Shown in pieces: positions 1 to 12,228 of a stretch of 64,000 nt of DNA. How positions within the stretch are numbered: the stretch's first letter is position 1; each line of letters starts with the position of its first letter. This DNA is from Capra hircus (Eukaryota; Chordata; Mammalia; Artiodactyla; Bovidae). A model generated the notes under the pieces. It saw nothing but the letters and a program-made list of their open reading frames with translations, had not been told where the DNA came from and searched no databases. The stretch covers positions 35,447,210 through 35,511,209 of the forward strand of contig NC_030821.1 in the NCBI RefSeq assembly GCF_001704415.2, written 5' to 3'. Position numbers and translations under genes: made by a program.

Positions 1-419
1 AAATACTTGTGGAAACATCTGTAGATGTAGAATTACTAGGAAAAATGGTGTATGCACTTAATATTTGGGGGGATACTTCTCAATTGCCCTCCAAATTATG
101 TATCAATCTATACTATATCTATATCTATGAGGTTACATCCTTCCCCAAACTCTTTGTATTATCAAATTTTTCATTCAAAAGATAAAATATTGATGTTTTA
201 AATTTCGTTTCTTTCATTAGTGGTGCAATTTTCAGTGTTCTAAACTTGGAGATAATTCTGTTATAGCTGCAGACTTCAGATTAGCCTAGCTCTCTTGAAA
301 AACATTTTAATTATATTAATACCAATCCATCCCACCCACCACACATGCCCGGTTTCTCTGTACCTTTGGTTTTACTCTGGAGGAAAGCCAGGTAAGTCAG
401 CTTGTTCTCAAACAGGGAA
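1..419. other. Unassigned AT-rich sequence
   Basis: No repeat family or open frame worth calling is recognised. The stretch is AT-rich and has no visible splice or promoter context. Confidence 0.5.
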
Positions 420-423
420 AAAT

Positions 424-622
424 GAAGTCGCTTGGTCATGTCTGACTCTTTGCGACCCCATGGACTGTAGCCTACCATGCTCCTCCGTCCATGGGATTTT
501 CCAGGCAAGAGTACTGGAGTGGGTTGCCATTTCCCTCTCCAGAGGATCTTCCCGACCCAGGGATCGAGCCCAGCTCTCCTGCACTGTAGGCAGATGCTTT
601 ACCATCTGAGCCACCAGGGAAG
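424..622 (-). mobile_element. Bov-tA SINE
   Basis: This is a Pol III-derived SINE of about 200 bp that depends on LINE machinery in trans. Read on the plus strand it starts with the core end (CATGTCTGACTCTTTGCGAC) and finishes with the tRNA-derived head (GAGCCACCAGGGAAG), so it lies in minus orientation. The B-box-like GGATCGAGCC is visible. No clean target-site duplication was found. It is moderately diverged. Confidence 0.93.
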
Positions 623-625
623 TTT

Positions 626-2387
626 CAACTGGGGAACCAAGTCCTAAAGCTTGACTGTGACTATATTTAGTGCCACAGTGAGACAGATTGTGAACCGGGG
701 ACAGACTCAGCAGGGAAGAACAATGCGATCCATTAGTGATGTCTGCCATGAACTTGAGAATGGCAGGTGGCAACATGGATAGCATTTATTTCCCTATCCC
801 TGGCCTTGAAGCTGCTAGAAATCTGCCAGCATTTTAATCTTAGCCTCTACCATTTCACTTGTCTCCAGTCATAGAAGACAAGTATTGAGCAAATGCTTTG
901 GTTTTTTTTTTTTAAAAAAAGGATTACCTAGGCTCTTCCTCATGCTTGTACCACCTGCCTGGATCTCATGATGCTTTTAAGAAAACATCAGACAATGATT
1001 TGAAAAGAGGTAGAGTAAATACTTTGGTCGTGTTTTAGCGTGGGGTTTGTTTTGGTCCTGTTATCTTTGCTGAACTAAGTGGCTTAGGCTTTTACAGATA
1101 CTTTTACCATCAGGATAATAGTTTTTGGATAACTAATATCCTGGTGATGTCTGAAAGATGGTTAATTATTGTGGAGGGCTTAAATGCAGTGCTAAAGTAA
1201 ATCATAACAGGATTCTTCATTTGGGCTCAAGGTTTAAAGGCTACCTCATTTCCCAACAACAGAGCAACATAATCATTCCTTTTCCCACAGATAACTATGG
1301 TCTTCCTGTCAGCCTACAGGAATCCTGTTCCTTTCCCCCCAGTGTAACCAGACTCCCTGCCACAGAGAAACAACACTCTCCTTAGCTTGGCCACAGGGCA
1401 ATCCGTCACTGCTCCCAAGTCCCCATCCCCAGTGCTGCAGTAACCACAGAAACCACACAGGGTATGGACTGAGCACGTGGTTACAGACACAGTCATCATT
1501 TCTAACACAGAGAGATGAAGTCACTCAATCTTCTCTCTGATGAAAATAAACTATTGAAACACAACATCAGAAACAAACGCTCTTCATCCCGATGGAGATG
1601 TGGGAGCTATAAAGACGAGACTCCACCCTAGGGCCCTGAACAGAGGAGGGGGAGACTCCGGGGACAAATTCCTGAGAAACTATTAAAAACTGGAGTCCTC
1701 TGGTCTCAGAGACGGTCACTGCAGGGCTAAACAGATTGTCATCTGCTGGACAATTAGGCATGTTCTCCCAGAAGAGAGAAAGATGAAGTCACCCCAGTTG
1801 CAAAAAGGTACAGACCCCAGAGGAAAAGAAGCAGTGAATTCAAAAGCACTGAAAAATAAGTAAGCAAAGAAAAGCTTGGCTTTAAAGTGGCAATTTTTTC
1901 TGGTGTCTGAACAGTAATCTTCTAAGGAGAATAGCACAAGTCCCTTCCCAATAGACTCTTAAGCTTCAGCTGTGAAAAGGCTATTCTTGGCTCACCAACT
2001 CTGCTGATTTATTCTCACCTTGAGGCAGCTCCCTAACATTCCTTCCTACCTCAGCTTCCCAGTCAGCCAAGTGGGACCTCCTGCTTGCAGTCTGCTTCAT
2101 TTGCTAAGATGTCATGAAGATTAATTAACAGCATTAATACACTAAACGTTCTTTGGGATGGTTGGGGAGAAAGTGTGATTATGATCATTATTGCTATGGA
2201 TTACTAGGTAGAATGTTGTCAGAACCATTCCGAATGAGACTGTTGCAGGGACTATATCTGAAAGTAGGGGAAAAAAAAAAAAAAAAGACCAAATGGTGAT
2301 CAGTGGATGGTTTCAAATGCCCCTGGACCAAAAATACTTCTTCTATATTCTTGCTTAGGGACTTAAAATATTAATAGAATGGAAAAT
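626..2387. other. Unassigned sequence
   Basis: About 1.8 kb with no recognised repeat apart from a T13A7 homopolymer junction near 902-920 and an A-run at 2271-2286. Short open frames between 1158 and 1937 show no domain or motif. The tail around 2100-2165 faintly resembles a MIR 3' part but is too weak to call. Confidence 0.45.
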
Positions 2388-2570
2388 GCAACAGACTTAG
2401 AGTAAGAAGATCTGCATTTCAGCTGCTTTGCCACTTATTGGCTAGGTGATCTTATGCAACCTACTTAAACTGCCCCAAACCTCAGTTTTCTCATCTGTAA
2501 AATAGACTTATTGACACCTCCAATGTTGATGTGCCTCATAGTGTTTCTGAGAAGTCTAAATGATATGGGG
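2388..2570 (+). mobile_element. MIR SINE (ancient)
   Basis: The MIR core signature is present in order: a 'gcatttcagctgctttgccac' type segment, then a 'ctaggtgatctta..caac' segment, then CCTCAGTTTTCTCATCTGTA followed by AAATAGA. This is an ancient tRNA-derived SINE shared by mammals, well diverged. Confidence 0.8.
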
Positions 2571-2655
2571 ATATTTCTAAAAATTAGGCCAACTATACAA
2601 AGATTATTAAATCAGCTCTAATAAAAAATGATTCAGCCATTGGAGTGAGGAATGT

Positions 2656-2858
2656 GCATGCTCAGTCATGTCTGACTCTTTGTGACCCTGTGGACTGTAG
2701 CCCACCAGGTTGCTCTGTCCATGGAATTTTCCAGGCAAGAATATTGAAGTGGGTTGTCATTTCCTACTCCAGGGATCTTCCTGACCCAGGTTTGAACCAG
2801 CATCTCTTGAGTCTCCTGCATTGGCAGGTGGATTCTTTACCATAGCACCACCTAAAGG
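2656..2858 (-). mobile_element. Bov-tA SINE (variant head)
   Basis: Minus-oriented Bov-tA. The head carries the extra 'gagtctcctgcattggcag' spacing seen in some Bov-tA subfamilies and ends in AGCACCACCTAAAGG. A possible short target-site duplication AGCCATT lies at 2635-2641 and 2867-2873. Confidence 0.9.
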
Positions 2859-2873
2859 TCTGCTTTAGCCATT

Positions 2874-5310
2874 ATAGGCTATTTATTCCTTACTGCAAAA
2901 TTAGTTTATGAGATGCCATCCACCAATATATATACATATAAGACAGTTGGTCTTGACTCTGGAGGGGATCAGAAAACTTGTTGTGGTTGTAAAACTGAGG
3001 GTTTTGTTTATCCAGGGATCTATTACAGGTGTCAGGGTGCCAATGGGAAATCAGAGATACACCAAGTAACAAATGTGCCTTTTGCTGTCTCCTAATGTTA
3101 AGCGTCCTGACAGGGGTGAACAGCAAAATTGTAATGCCTTAAAGTCTTCCCATTTTAAAATGTTAGGCCTGGAAAGGAGCTGGAGATCATTGTATTTCAA
3201 CTCCTTTCTTTCTTAAAATAGAAAATGAAGCCTCAATCTTGCCTTGGAAACCTCTTTATTCTTCCAGATGCTAAGACCAGGGTTTTTCCCATTAAACATT
3301 AATATGAAACAAGTTATTAATCATTCTGGGTGCAGTCACACTGAATTATCCCTCACACCCCCATCTTCCACTCCAATCCCACCACCTCTTCCTAGGTCCA
3401 GACCCCTAGCATGACAAGTTTGGGCTATACAACAGTCTTATACGCTCAAACTTCTTTTACGACCTTCAATCTTCTCTAAATACTGCTCTCAGGTTAACCT
3501 TCTAAAAATGTCCACCGAATAATGCTTCCTCTGTTCAAAACACATTATTGGCTATGGTGTATGGAAAGAGCATGTCTGCTTACCCGATCTGAGTTAGAGA
3601 GCACGCTCTGTTCCTAAGGGGGTGACACGGTGTGCCATCGCCCCTAGTGCTCAGGTTCTAGAAAGGGATTGACAAAAATGATAAATGCACCACTTCCCTG
3701 GGTGTGCTGTTCATCTTAAAAAGAAATCCAATTACAGTTTGCAATTGCATTTTGGTGAACCATAATGAGCTCTCTTTGGAGTTGCCTTATTCAGATCAAA
3801 TTACTTCTTGGTAATTTAAAGAATATTACATTTCCCAGATACCTCTCAATCCACCCACAGTGTTCAAGGCTCTGTGTATCTATTACACAAACACTGGCCA
3901 GTCAACTCGGGATGAGTTCATAACCAAAGGACCATTTCGTGGTTACCCACAGACAAGTCACCCTTCGTTTCCCTCAAGCAGAGAGGTCAAAAGTCATGTA
4001 ACTCTTAAAGAGCAAGTCACTTCTTGGGGGCTGAAAATGGGGAGTTAGGGAATGCTTTATTCTGAAAAAAAAAAAAAATTATGGCAGAGAGGTCTAGATA
4101 CTTGTATATGAAGGATCCACATCATCAGTTGATGAAATTTCTTGGTTAGTTACTTTCATATATTGACATAAATGACACAGAGCCATCTGATGACTAACAA
4201 AAATGACAGTCCCTGATAACATCAACCAAAACTTTCAAGGATGACATTTTCTAAAGCATTTCACTCCCCTCCCAAAAAAAGGGCAAAGGAAAAAAATAGG
4301 TGTGATCAAAAGTTATGACAGGAAGAGAAAAGTAGAACTGAAACTTAAAATGGCATGTTATCCCCTGATTTCTCAAGAAAGTTCAGCACATAAAACATCA
4401 ATAGATCTGAATATCATTAAAATTTTCTCCACTAATTCTGACAGGCCAGAAAGGTCATCTAAGAATTTTTAAAGTGCAGCATGACCTGATTTTTCTGCAG
4501 TGCTAGTGTGGCAAGAATCTCATAAAGATATGTTTTCCCCCCTTCCACACAACAAGAGCAATAGTCTTTATAATCTTTTGTTTTTGACATTTTTATCCTC
4601 ATTTCAGAGACTCTGTGCTACTGAACTATATCAACTCTAATTTATCTTCTGATGACTTATCTTCTAGTTTTAAGTGGGAAAAGCACAAGTGTTTCCTCTT
4701 GGAGATTAATTTCAAAGAATCTAAGATTTAAAGGATCTTAAGAAAACAGAGTCAAGTTCCTCTCAACTGCTAGAATCACAATTGTACCATTTCTTACAGA
4801 CAATCACAATATTTGAATATGAATGGGTATTTTTAGTGTTGAGCAGCATCCATTACTGGACAGTGGTCCTTTGGGTAGAAGACATATTCATTCCAAATTA
4901 AATATGTGTTCTTTTCTGTCTGCTGAAAAGAAAGCAAATCGTAAGTTTGGAGTATGAGAAGAGGAAAACTACAATCAGATGACTCCTAGCAATAGAAAAA
5001 TAGATTTTCTTCTGAGAAATTGCAAAATAAGAACTCTTGGTCAGAACATACGTATATAGAGACAGCTGATGGAGGCAGGATAGCTTCTAAGCCAACAGGA
5101 CTTTGAGACAACCTATTGGAATACATTATCATAGCTTTGAGAGTATGTCCAGCTTGGAGTTGGGGATGGAGAAAGGGAGAAAGTTGGCCAATTATGAGAA
5201 AAAACGAAAAAGGAAGTAATCAAGGCCAATGCTGGCAGAGCCAAGTACTGTCCAGGGAGAACAGAGCCTTGGCCATTGGACTCAGAGTATTCTAGTCTGT
5301 AGGGTAATAT
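2874..5310. other. Unassigned sequence
   Basis: About 2.4 kb without a confident repeat call. An A13 run lies at 4065-4077. Small open frames (2913-3095, 3860-4048) have no recognisable domain. The segment around 3160-3240 has a faint ancient-repeat look but cannot be named. Confidence 0.4.
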
Positions 5311-5323
5311 AACTCCAATGTGT

Positions 5324-5530
5324 GTGCTTTGCCACTCAGTCGTGTCTGACTCTTGTGACCCCCATGAACTGTAGCCCACCAGGCTCCTCTGTCCATGAGG
5401 ATTCTCCAGGCAAGAATACTGGAGTGGGTTGCCATGCCCTCCTCCAGGGGATCTTCCCAACCCAGGGACTGAACCCTGGTCTCCCACATTGCAGGCGGAT
5501 TCTTTCCTGTCTGAGCCACCAGGGAAGCCC
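5324..5530 (-). mobile_element. Bov-tA SINE with TSD
   Basis: Complete minus-oriented Bov-tA, from CACTCAGTCGTGTCTGACTC to the head end GCCACCAGGGAAGCCC. It is flanked by a 13-bp target-site duplication AACTCCAATRTGT at 5311-5323 and 5531-5543 with one G/A difference. This supports a single retrotransposition event. Confidence 0.95.
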
Positions 5531-5749
5531 AACTCCAATATGTAGCTGGATAGAAACAACAGATTCTAAATGATCTCAGTTTTAACTTATTTATGATGAA
5601 ACAAAGGTCCAAATATAATATAGCTAAATAGTAAATGACAGCAATATACCCTTGCTCCCTCAGCCAGGATCACCACTCAAACCCATAATCATCTCCCTTT
5701 TGACTAGCTAAGGACTTTTTAACTGTTAGGTTATGGAGAAGTGATTTAT

Positions 5750-5975
5750 TCCTGGAAAACCTTCTCTAATGCATCTAATGTTAATTTGATGCCTCCCTTG
5801 TAGATTTGTATAGCATCTTGCACTTCCTTTATCGTTGCCCTGCTTATCCAGTTATTATCATCTGCACCTCAGTACTTCAATACCTCCTTAAGATTTCTGT
5901 GTGAGGGGTCTTTTGTCTCCCATAACCTCAGAACCTATATCTGATGTTTTATAGATGCTGAATGAAAAAGTGTTG
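5750..5975 (+). mobile_element. L2 LINE 3' fragment (probable)
   Basis: The order of pieces matches the L2 3' end: a 'ccttctctaatgcatc' segment, then 'tagatttgtatagcatcttgcac', a polypyrimidine run, and a terminal 'tagatgctgaatgaa' like the L2 end. It is strongly diverged, so the call is tentative. Confidence 0.5.
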
Positions 5976-6422
5976 AATTGATTAATACAGTTTAACTACA
6001 GAAAAGAGATGTGCTGACCAGGCCAATGCTAATTATTCTGGTTATGGATTTGCCTCCAACTCTAGAGTGACTTTGGCGGTACAAACTTTTCTAGGTTCAG
6101 GCATTCCTGGGGCACTGACCAGAATAAGCCTCTCCTTGGCCTTTTAAGCAGATCAGAGTCAAATGGCCTCTCTCATCTAAGGGTACCATTTTTATATAGC
6201 TTAAACCTTCTAACTTCCTTTATCAATCCCTACATATACCAGAAGCCCAGGCCATATCTGTATCTCTCAACTTTATAATTTTCAGGAAAAACAACTTGAT
6301 TTTTCTAAACTCTTTTGCAGGTTTTACAGAAAACTTGGGAGCAGGTATGGGTGGAGCAAGTGGGGGGTGGTGGGAGTTCACTAATTTGAGCAGCAAAATG
6401 ATGAATACTAAAGACACTCTTT
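5976..6422. other. Unassigned sequence
   Basis: No repeat is recognised. A short acceptor-like TTTTGCAG followed 24 bases later by CAGGTATG (6312-6344) was noticed, but nothing supports a real exon. Confidence 0.4.
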
Positions 6423-7109
6423 TAGTTCAGTTCAGTTGCTCAGTCGTGTCCGATTCCGTGACCCCATGGACTGCATCATGCCAGGCCTCCCTGTCCATCA
6501 CCAACTCCCAGAGTTTACTCATACTCATGTCCATTGAGTCGGTGATGCCATCCAACCATCTCATCCTCTGTTGTCCCCCTCTCCTCAACCTTCAGTCTTT
6601 CCCAGCATCAGGATCTTTTCAAATGAGTCAGTTCTTTGCATCAGGTTGCCAAAGTATTGGAGTTTCAGCTTCAGCATTAGTCCTTCCAATGAATATTCAG
6701 GACTGATTTCCTTTAGGATGGACTGGTTGGATCTCCTTGCAGTCCAAGGGACTCTCAAGAGTCTTCTCCAACACCACAGTTCAAATGCATCAATTCTTTG
6801 GTGCTCAGCTTTCTTTATAGTCCAATTCTCACATCCTTACATGACTACTGGAAAAACTATAGCCTTGACTTGATTTATGTTTTGAACATGAACTGCATAT
6901 AAGTTAAATAAGCAGGGTGGCAATATACAGCCTTGATGTACTCCTTTACCTATTTCAAACAGTCTGCTGTTCCATGTCCAGTTCTAACTGTTGCTTCCTG
7001 ACCTGCATACAGATTTCTCAAGAGGCAGGTCAGGTGATCTGGTATTCCCATCTCTTTCAGAATTTTCCACAGTTTGTGGTGATCCACACAGTCAAAGGCT
7101 TTGCTATAG

Positions 7110-8057
7110 TCAATAAAGCAGAAATAGATGCTTTTCTGAAACTCTCTTGTTTTTTTCTATGATCCAGCAGATGTTGGCAATTTGACCTCTGGTTCCTTTG
7201 CTTTTTCTAAAACCAGGTTGAACATCTGGAAGTTCACAGTTTATGTACTGTTGAAGCCTGGCTTGGAGAATTTTGAGCATTACTTTACTAGTGTGTGAGA
7301 TGAGCGCAGTTGTGCAGTAGTTTGAGCATTCTTTGGCATTGCCTTTCTTTGGGATTGGAATGAAAACTGACCTTTTCCAGTCTGGTGCCCACTGCTGAAT
7401 TTTCAAAATTTGCTGGCATATTGAGTGTAGCACTTTCACAGCATCATCTTTCAGGATTTGAAATAGCTCAACTGGAATTCCATCACCTTCACCAGCTTTG
7501 TTCGTAGTGATGCTTCCTAAGGCCCACTTGACTTCGCATTCCAGAATGTCTGGCTCTAGGTGAGTGATCATACCATCATCATTATCTGGGTTGTCAAGAT
7601 CTTTTTTGTATAGTTCTTCTGTGTATTCTTGCCACCTCTTCTTAATATCTTCTGCTTCTGTTAGGTCCATACCATTTCTGTCCTTTATTGTGCCCATTTT
7701 TGCATGAAATGTTCCATTGGTATCACTAATTTTCTTGAAGAGATCTCTAGTCATTCCCCTTTTATTATTTTCCTCTATTTCTTTGCACTGATCACTGAGG
7801 AAGGCTTTCTTATCTCTCCTTACTATTCTTTGGAACTCTGCATTCAAATGGGTGTATCTTTCCTTTTCTCCTTTGCTTTTCGCTTCTCTTTTCACAGCTA
7901 TTTGTAAGGCCTCCTCAGACAGCGATTTTGCTTTTATGCATTTCTTTTTCTTGGGGATGGTCTTGATCCCTGTCTCCTGTATAATGTCACAAACCTCCGT
8001 CCATAGTTCTTCATGTATTCTGTCTATGAGATCGGATCCCTTGAATCTAGTTCTCAA
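7110..8057 (-). pseudogene. BovB ORF2 remnant: RT N-terminal half
   Basis: An open frame of 315 codons inside the BovB. It encodes the linker after the endonuclease (WTEVCDIIQETGIKTIPKKKK) and the first reverse-transcriptase blocks, with FIPIPKKGNAKECSNY at about residues 232-247 and GFRKSKGTR near 282. The frame shifts just before the first catalytic aspartate block, so the protein ends in an unrelated VSEKHLFLLY. The YADD block is deleted further downstream. It is a decayed retrotransposon frame, not a host gene. Confidence 0.9.
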
Positions 8058-8253
8058 TCCACTGTATAATCATAAGGGATTTGATTTAGGTCATACCTGA
8101 ATGGTCTAGTGATTTTCCCTACTTTCTTCAATGTAAGTCTGAAGGAGTTCATGATCTGAGCCACAGTCAACTCCTGGTCTTGTATTTGCTGACTGTGTAG
8201 AGCTTCTCCAACTCTGGCTGCAAAGAATATAATCAATCCGATGTCAGTATTGA

Positions 8254-8838
8254 CTATCTGGTGATGTCCATGTGTAGAGTCTTCTCTTGTATTGTTGGAA
8301 GAGGGTGTTTGCTATGACCAGTGTGTTCTCTTGGCAAAATGATCAGCCTTTGCCCTGCTTCATTCTGTACTCCAAAGCCAAATTTGCCTGTTACTCCATT
8401 ACTCCAGGTGTTTAACTTCCTACTTTTGCGTTCCAGTCCCCTATAATGAAAAGGACATTTTTTTGTTGTTGTTAGTGTTAGTGTTAGTTCTAGAAGGTCT
8501 TGTAGGTCTTCATAGAACCATTCAACTTCAGCTTCTTCAGCATTTCTGGTTGGGGCATAGCCTTGGATTACTGTGATACTGAATGCTTTGCCTTGGAAAC
8601 AAACAGAGATCATTCTGTCGTTTTCGAGATTGCATCCAAGTACTGCATTTCAAACTCTTTTGTTGACTATGATGGCTACTCCATTTCTTCTAAGGGATTC
8701 TTGCCCACAGTAGTAGATATAATGGTCATCTGAGTTAAACTCACCCATTCCAGTCCATTTTAGTTTGCTGATTCCTAAAATGTTGACGTTCACTCTTGCT
8801 ATCTCCTGTTTGACCACTTCCAATTTGCCTTGATTCAT
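8254..8838 (-). pseudogene. BovB ORF2 remnant: endonuclease, broken
   Basis: Two pieces of the apurinic-type endonuclease domain. Positions 8650-8838 encode NILGISKLKWTGMGEFNSDD and NGVAIIVNKRV. Positions 8254-8613 encode a diverged ITVIQGYAPTRNAEEAEVEW segment. In the ISKLKW block I expect glutamate (ISELKW) at the metal-binding position; here it is lysine, consistent with CpG decay (GAA to AAA). The two pieces are in different frames, so the domain is dead. Confidence 0.8.
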
Positions 8839-9299
8839 GGACCTAACATTCCAGGTTCCTATGCAATATTGGTCTTTATAGCATCAGACTTTGCTTCTAT
8901 CACCATTCACATCCAGAACTGTGTGTTGTTTTTGCTTTGGCTCCATCTCTTCACTCTTTCTGGAATTATTTCTTCACTGATCTCCAGTAGCATATTGGGC
9001 ACCTACTGACCTGAGGAGTACATCTTTCAGTGTCATATCTTTTTGGTTTTTCATACTGTTCATGGGGTTCTCAGGCAAGAATACTGAAGTGGTTTGCCAT
9101 TCCCTTCTCCAGTGGACCACTTTTTGCCAGAACTCTCCATGACCTGCCCATCTTGGGTGGCCCTACACGGCATGGCTCATAGTTTCATTGAGTTAATCAA
9201 GGCTGTGGTCCATTTGATCAGATTGGTTAGTTTTCTGTGATTGTGGTTTTCAGTCTATCTGCCCTCTGATGGAGAAGGATGAGAGGCTTATGGAAGTTC

Positions 9300-10264
9300 A
9301 TGTTGAAAACTCAACTGCATTTGCTGTTTATATAATCTGTTAGAGAAGAAAATGAATGCAAGTGTTGGGGAATGCCCTTCCATACCACCCTTATAGGAGA
9401 AAATGATAGATTCTTAAGAGAGAACAGTAGGAAGATTGTAAACAGAAATCAATATAGCCATTGATAAGGAATAGAGAAATGAATGGTAAGGATTAAGAGA
9501 GTTGAAGAATGAGAGACTGAAGGAAAGATAATGAGGAAAGCACAATAGCGTTTCCATTTGGAGATTAATTTCAAACCTCCTGATGAAGTAAGACCATCCT
9601 GTACCAACTGCTAGGAAGAAATCAAAGGCTGATCCTTTGTGAAAGAACACAGGTAGTTCCTCAAAAAAGGAAAAGACTCATCAGGGTGGGTGGTAGTCCC
9701 TTTTATGGTGCTCAGACCTGACCAATTAATAGTGTAGGTTTGTGGTCTTGGAATATATACTCAAGATGAGGCAGAGGGTGTAAGAACGTTTATCAAGCCC
9801 ACAATTTGCTACTAACTTTTGATGATTAACTTTGGAATAAATGATAAAACTAGGGGAAAATAACTGAAATGTGTCCTTAAAAATTCTACTATTCTGATTA
9901 AAAATCAGGAGATAAGAAAGTTTCAGTGATTTCCTCTTTCTTATCCTTTTTTACCCCTTATTCTAGTTATTTTTAGTACTGAGGAAAGAAGACTGCCACG
10001 TTTAAGCTACATAAAAGCATGGATACTGTCCATGGTCATAACCTCCAGAGCCAGGTATAAAACCTGGAAAAGAAGTACTTTTGTGATTGAATGAATGGAG
10101 AATGTGAACGGATGACTAGATAAATTATATAAGAGAGGGATAAGTTAGTTTTCTGATTTAACTGTGGTTCAAGTTTTTAAAGTAGAAGGCTGGAAAGCAT
10201 AGGGGATGAAAATTACAACTTAAGATATCAATGAAGACAATTCAAAATGTACCTCATTATGTTT
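9300..10264. other. Unassigned sequence
   Basis: Nearly 1 kb with no recognised repeat. A minus-strand frame at 9414-9650 has no domain features and looks like chance. Confidence 0.45.
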
Positions 10265-10265
10265 C

Positions 10266-10341
10266 TGCCAATCCTGGGATCGAACCCAGGTCTCCCGCAT
10301 TGCAGGCAGATTCTTTACCATCTGAGCCACCAGGGAAGCCC
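10266..10341 (-). mobile_element. Bov-tA SINE, tRNA-head only
   Basis: Only the tRNA-derived head is present, in minus orientation: CAATCCTGGGATCGAACCCA, then the CATTGCAGGCAGATTCTTTA block, then GAGCCACCAGGGAAGCCC. The whole core that normally follows is absent. No convincing flanking duplication was seen, so this could be a deletion remnant or a very short insertion. Confidence 0.85.
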
Positions 10342-10344
10342 CAG

Positions 10345-11090
10345 AAACCAACAAAAAATTGTAAAGCAAATATTCTCCAATTAAAAAAGAACAAATCAAA
10401 ACAAAAATGCACCTCACTCACTTAATACATTTGAATCAACGATACAAAGAGAACTATGTTCTAGGATACTAAAGACACACACAGTTACAATCTCAAAGCA
10501 ATTGTTAATAGCATTCAACCAGCTGTGAAAAATGGAAAAGGGTTCAAAAGTTCAGAGATAGGGAAATTCGAGTTTTAGAAATGGGAAAAGAGGCATGCTG
10601 GCTATGACAAACAGGTAAGGTTGATGCCAATCCACAACCAAATTAATCTAGTTTCTTGGCATTTAGAAAAGATGGTAGCAGTTAGGAGCCATCAGTAATA
10701 ATTCCCCCCAAAATTCTAAAATTAAAATGGAAGAATATGAGTATCATTATTAAAGAATATTTTTAAAAGAACTATGACAAAAGGTGACATTTATGAGGTT
10801 TATTTTAAAACTTATTTTAACTAATAATTATGCAACCTATATGGTAATATTTCAAAATTAGAAAAGTTATAGAACACAAATAATTTAATACATGATTTTA
10901 AAATACTGCCTATAAAAAAGGAAGAAAACAAACAATATATGGGGTTAAGATAATAATATGAAGGGTAAAAAATATACATATATTCTAGTAAAACTAAAAA
11001 AAACCTAAATGTTTTCTTTTAATCAAATAATCTGGGGAAAAAACAGGTCCAACATTTACGCCATTAAGAAGAGATGGTTACTTTGCAATT
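10345..11090. other. Unassigned AT-rich sequence
   Basis: Strongly AT-rich, with no repeat family recognised and no open frame of interest. Confidence 0.5.
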
Positions 11091-11094
11091 AAAA

Positions 11095-11262
11095 ATATTT
11101 TTCTATAATAAATATTTACTAAGCAACTATTCTTCCAGGCACTATACTAGGTCCTAGGAAGTCAGTGATAAGCAGGCCACACAAGACTCATGCTCTCAAG
11201 GAGCCTACATTCTAGGGAGAAGAGCCAAGCACTAAACAGGTAAACAGATTAGGAAAGAAAAT
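11095..11262 (-). mobile_element. L2 LINE 3' end (ancient)
   Basis: The reverse complement of the L2 3' terminus is visible: AATAAATATTTACTAAGCAA, a CCAGGCACTATACTAGG block, CTCAAGGAGCCTACATTCTA, and a terminal AAACAGGTAAACAGA. L2 is a CR1-like LINE that died before the placental radiation. Confidence 0.85.
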
Positions 11263-12228
11263 AATTCAGGAGAGTAATAACATGACCAAAAAGTCATTAT
11301 AAACTGTACATAAAATGAAAAGGGAACATAATTGAAAAAATATTTCCATCAAAAATTATAGAAAGGAACAATTCCTTAATGATCTCAGAATGGATTCATA
11401 TATTTTTAGAAACTGCCCATAGGACTTCAATAGCTAAATGATCAAGTCTCAAACAAACAAAATTTACACAAGAGAAAATACAAATAGAAAACAAATGTCT
11501 GGGAAAATGTTCCAGCTAACTTGTAATCAAGAAATGCAAATTTAAGCAACTTTGCAACATCTGCTAAGTTAAAAAAAAAAAAAGTTTGAGAAAATAGAAA
11601 ACAGACTTACAGGAAGGAGGACAACATAAACACAATTTCCACTCCTCCCCAGGGAAAATCACTGAAATGACTGTGGAAGAAGAGGTAGGGCTGGGGGAGG
11701 ACACAGAGTCACCCACTGTGAACCAGGGAATGGTGCCAACCCCATCTGAACCACAAACTGAGGAATGCCTGCCAGCTTCAGTACCAACTGTGAAAAGCAA
11801 TAACTACCTTTCCTCTAAGGCAGTTACAGGAAGGAAAGGAGGGTAATCATGACAAAGCTCAAGAGCAGGTCAAGAGCAGATGGAGGATGGCCACACTTGG
11901 AGTCAATTTCTCTATAGCTGGGGCCAAGCCACAGCTCTTCTGGCTAAATAGGAAAGAGAAATCATTGTGCCATTCCAAGCCATTTTTCACTAGGAAGTGA
12001 CACTAGTCAGAGGACAATAGGCTTGAGAGGGAAAAATTCTTGTGATTTGAAGGAGTAAGGTCTAGAAGCAAAGGCATATTGGAGAGAGACTGGGATTAAT
12101 CAAATATAAATAACAAAGGCAGCTGTTTGGGAGAATGTATTTGTAGCCACATCAAGCAAAAAACCCAGAGGCCAAAGACTTTATTCTCTTAACTGAACTA
12201 TTTTTAATATTATTCTTCTGCTGAATTG

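Larger units (their letters stand above)
6423..9290 (-). mobile_element. BovB (RTE) LINE, long, internally deleted
   Basis: BovB is an RTE-clade non-LTR retrotransposon of about 3.2 kb encoding an endonuclease plus reverse transcriptase. On the plus strand this copy starts with the 3' tail (TTCAGTTCAGTTGCTCAGTC) and runs back through the RT and endonuclease regions to a 5' end ending in GAGAAGGATGAGAGGCTTATG. Near 6871-6891 the sequence jumps from the MTTGKTIAL-encoding segment to the 'catataagttaaataagcagg' segment. About 0.4 kb, including the region encoding the catalytic YADD box, is missing and replaced by about 20 bp of filler. No clear target-site duplication was found. The copy is inactive. 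Confidence 0.95.

Noticed and set aside
5113..5612. Frames of 106-148 codons on the minus strand
   Set aside because: They are translations of the Bov-tA SINE and flank. The recurring LVAQTGKNPPAMWETRVQSL-type peptide is a well-known SINE artefact that appears at many places in the window.
6312..6344. 24-bp microexon between TTTTGCAG and GTATGG
   Set aside because: Acceptor and donor-like words this close are expected by chance, and no neighbouring exon was found.
10266..10341. tRNA gene
   Set aside because: The tRNA-like sequence is the degenerate head of a Bov-tA SINE; no cloverleaf with a proper anticodon arm can be drawn.
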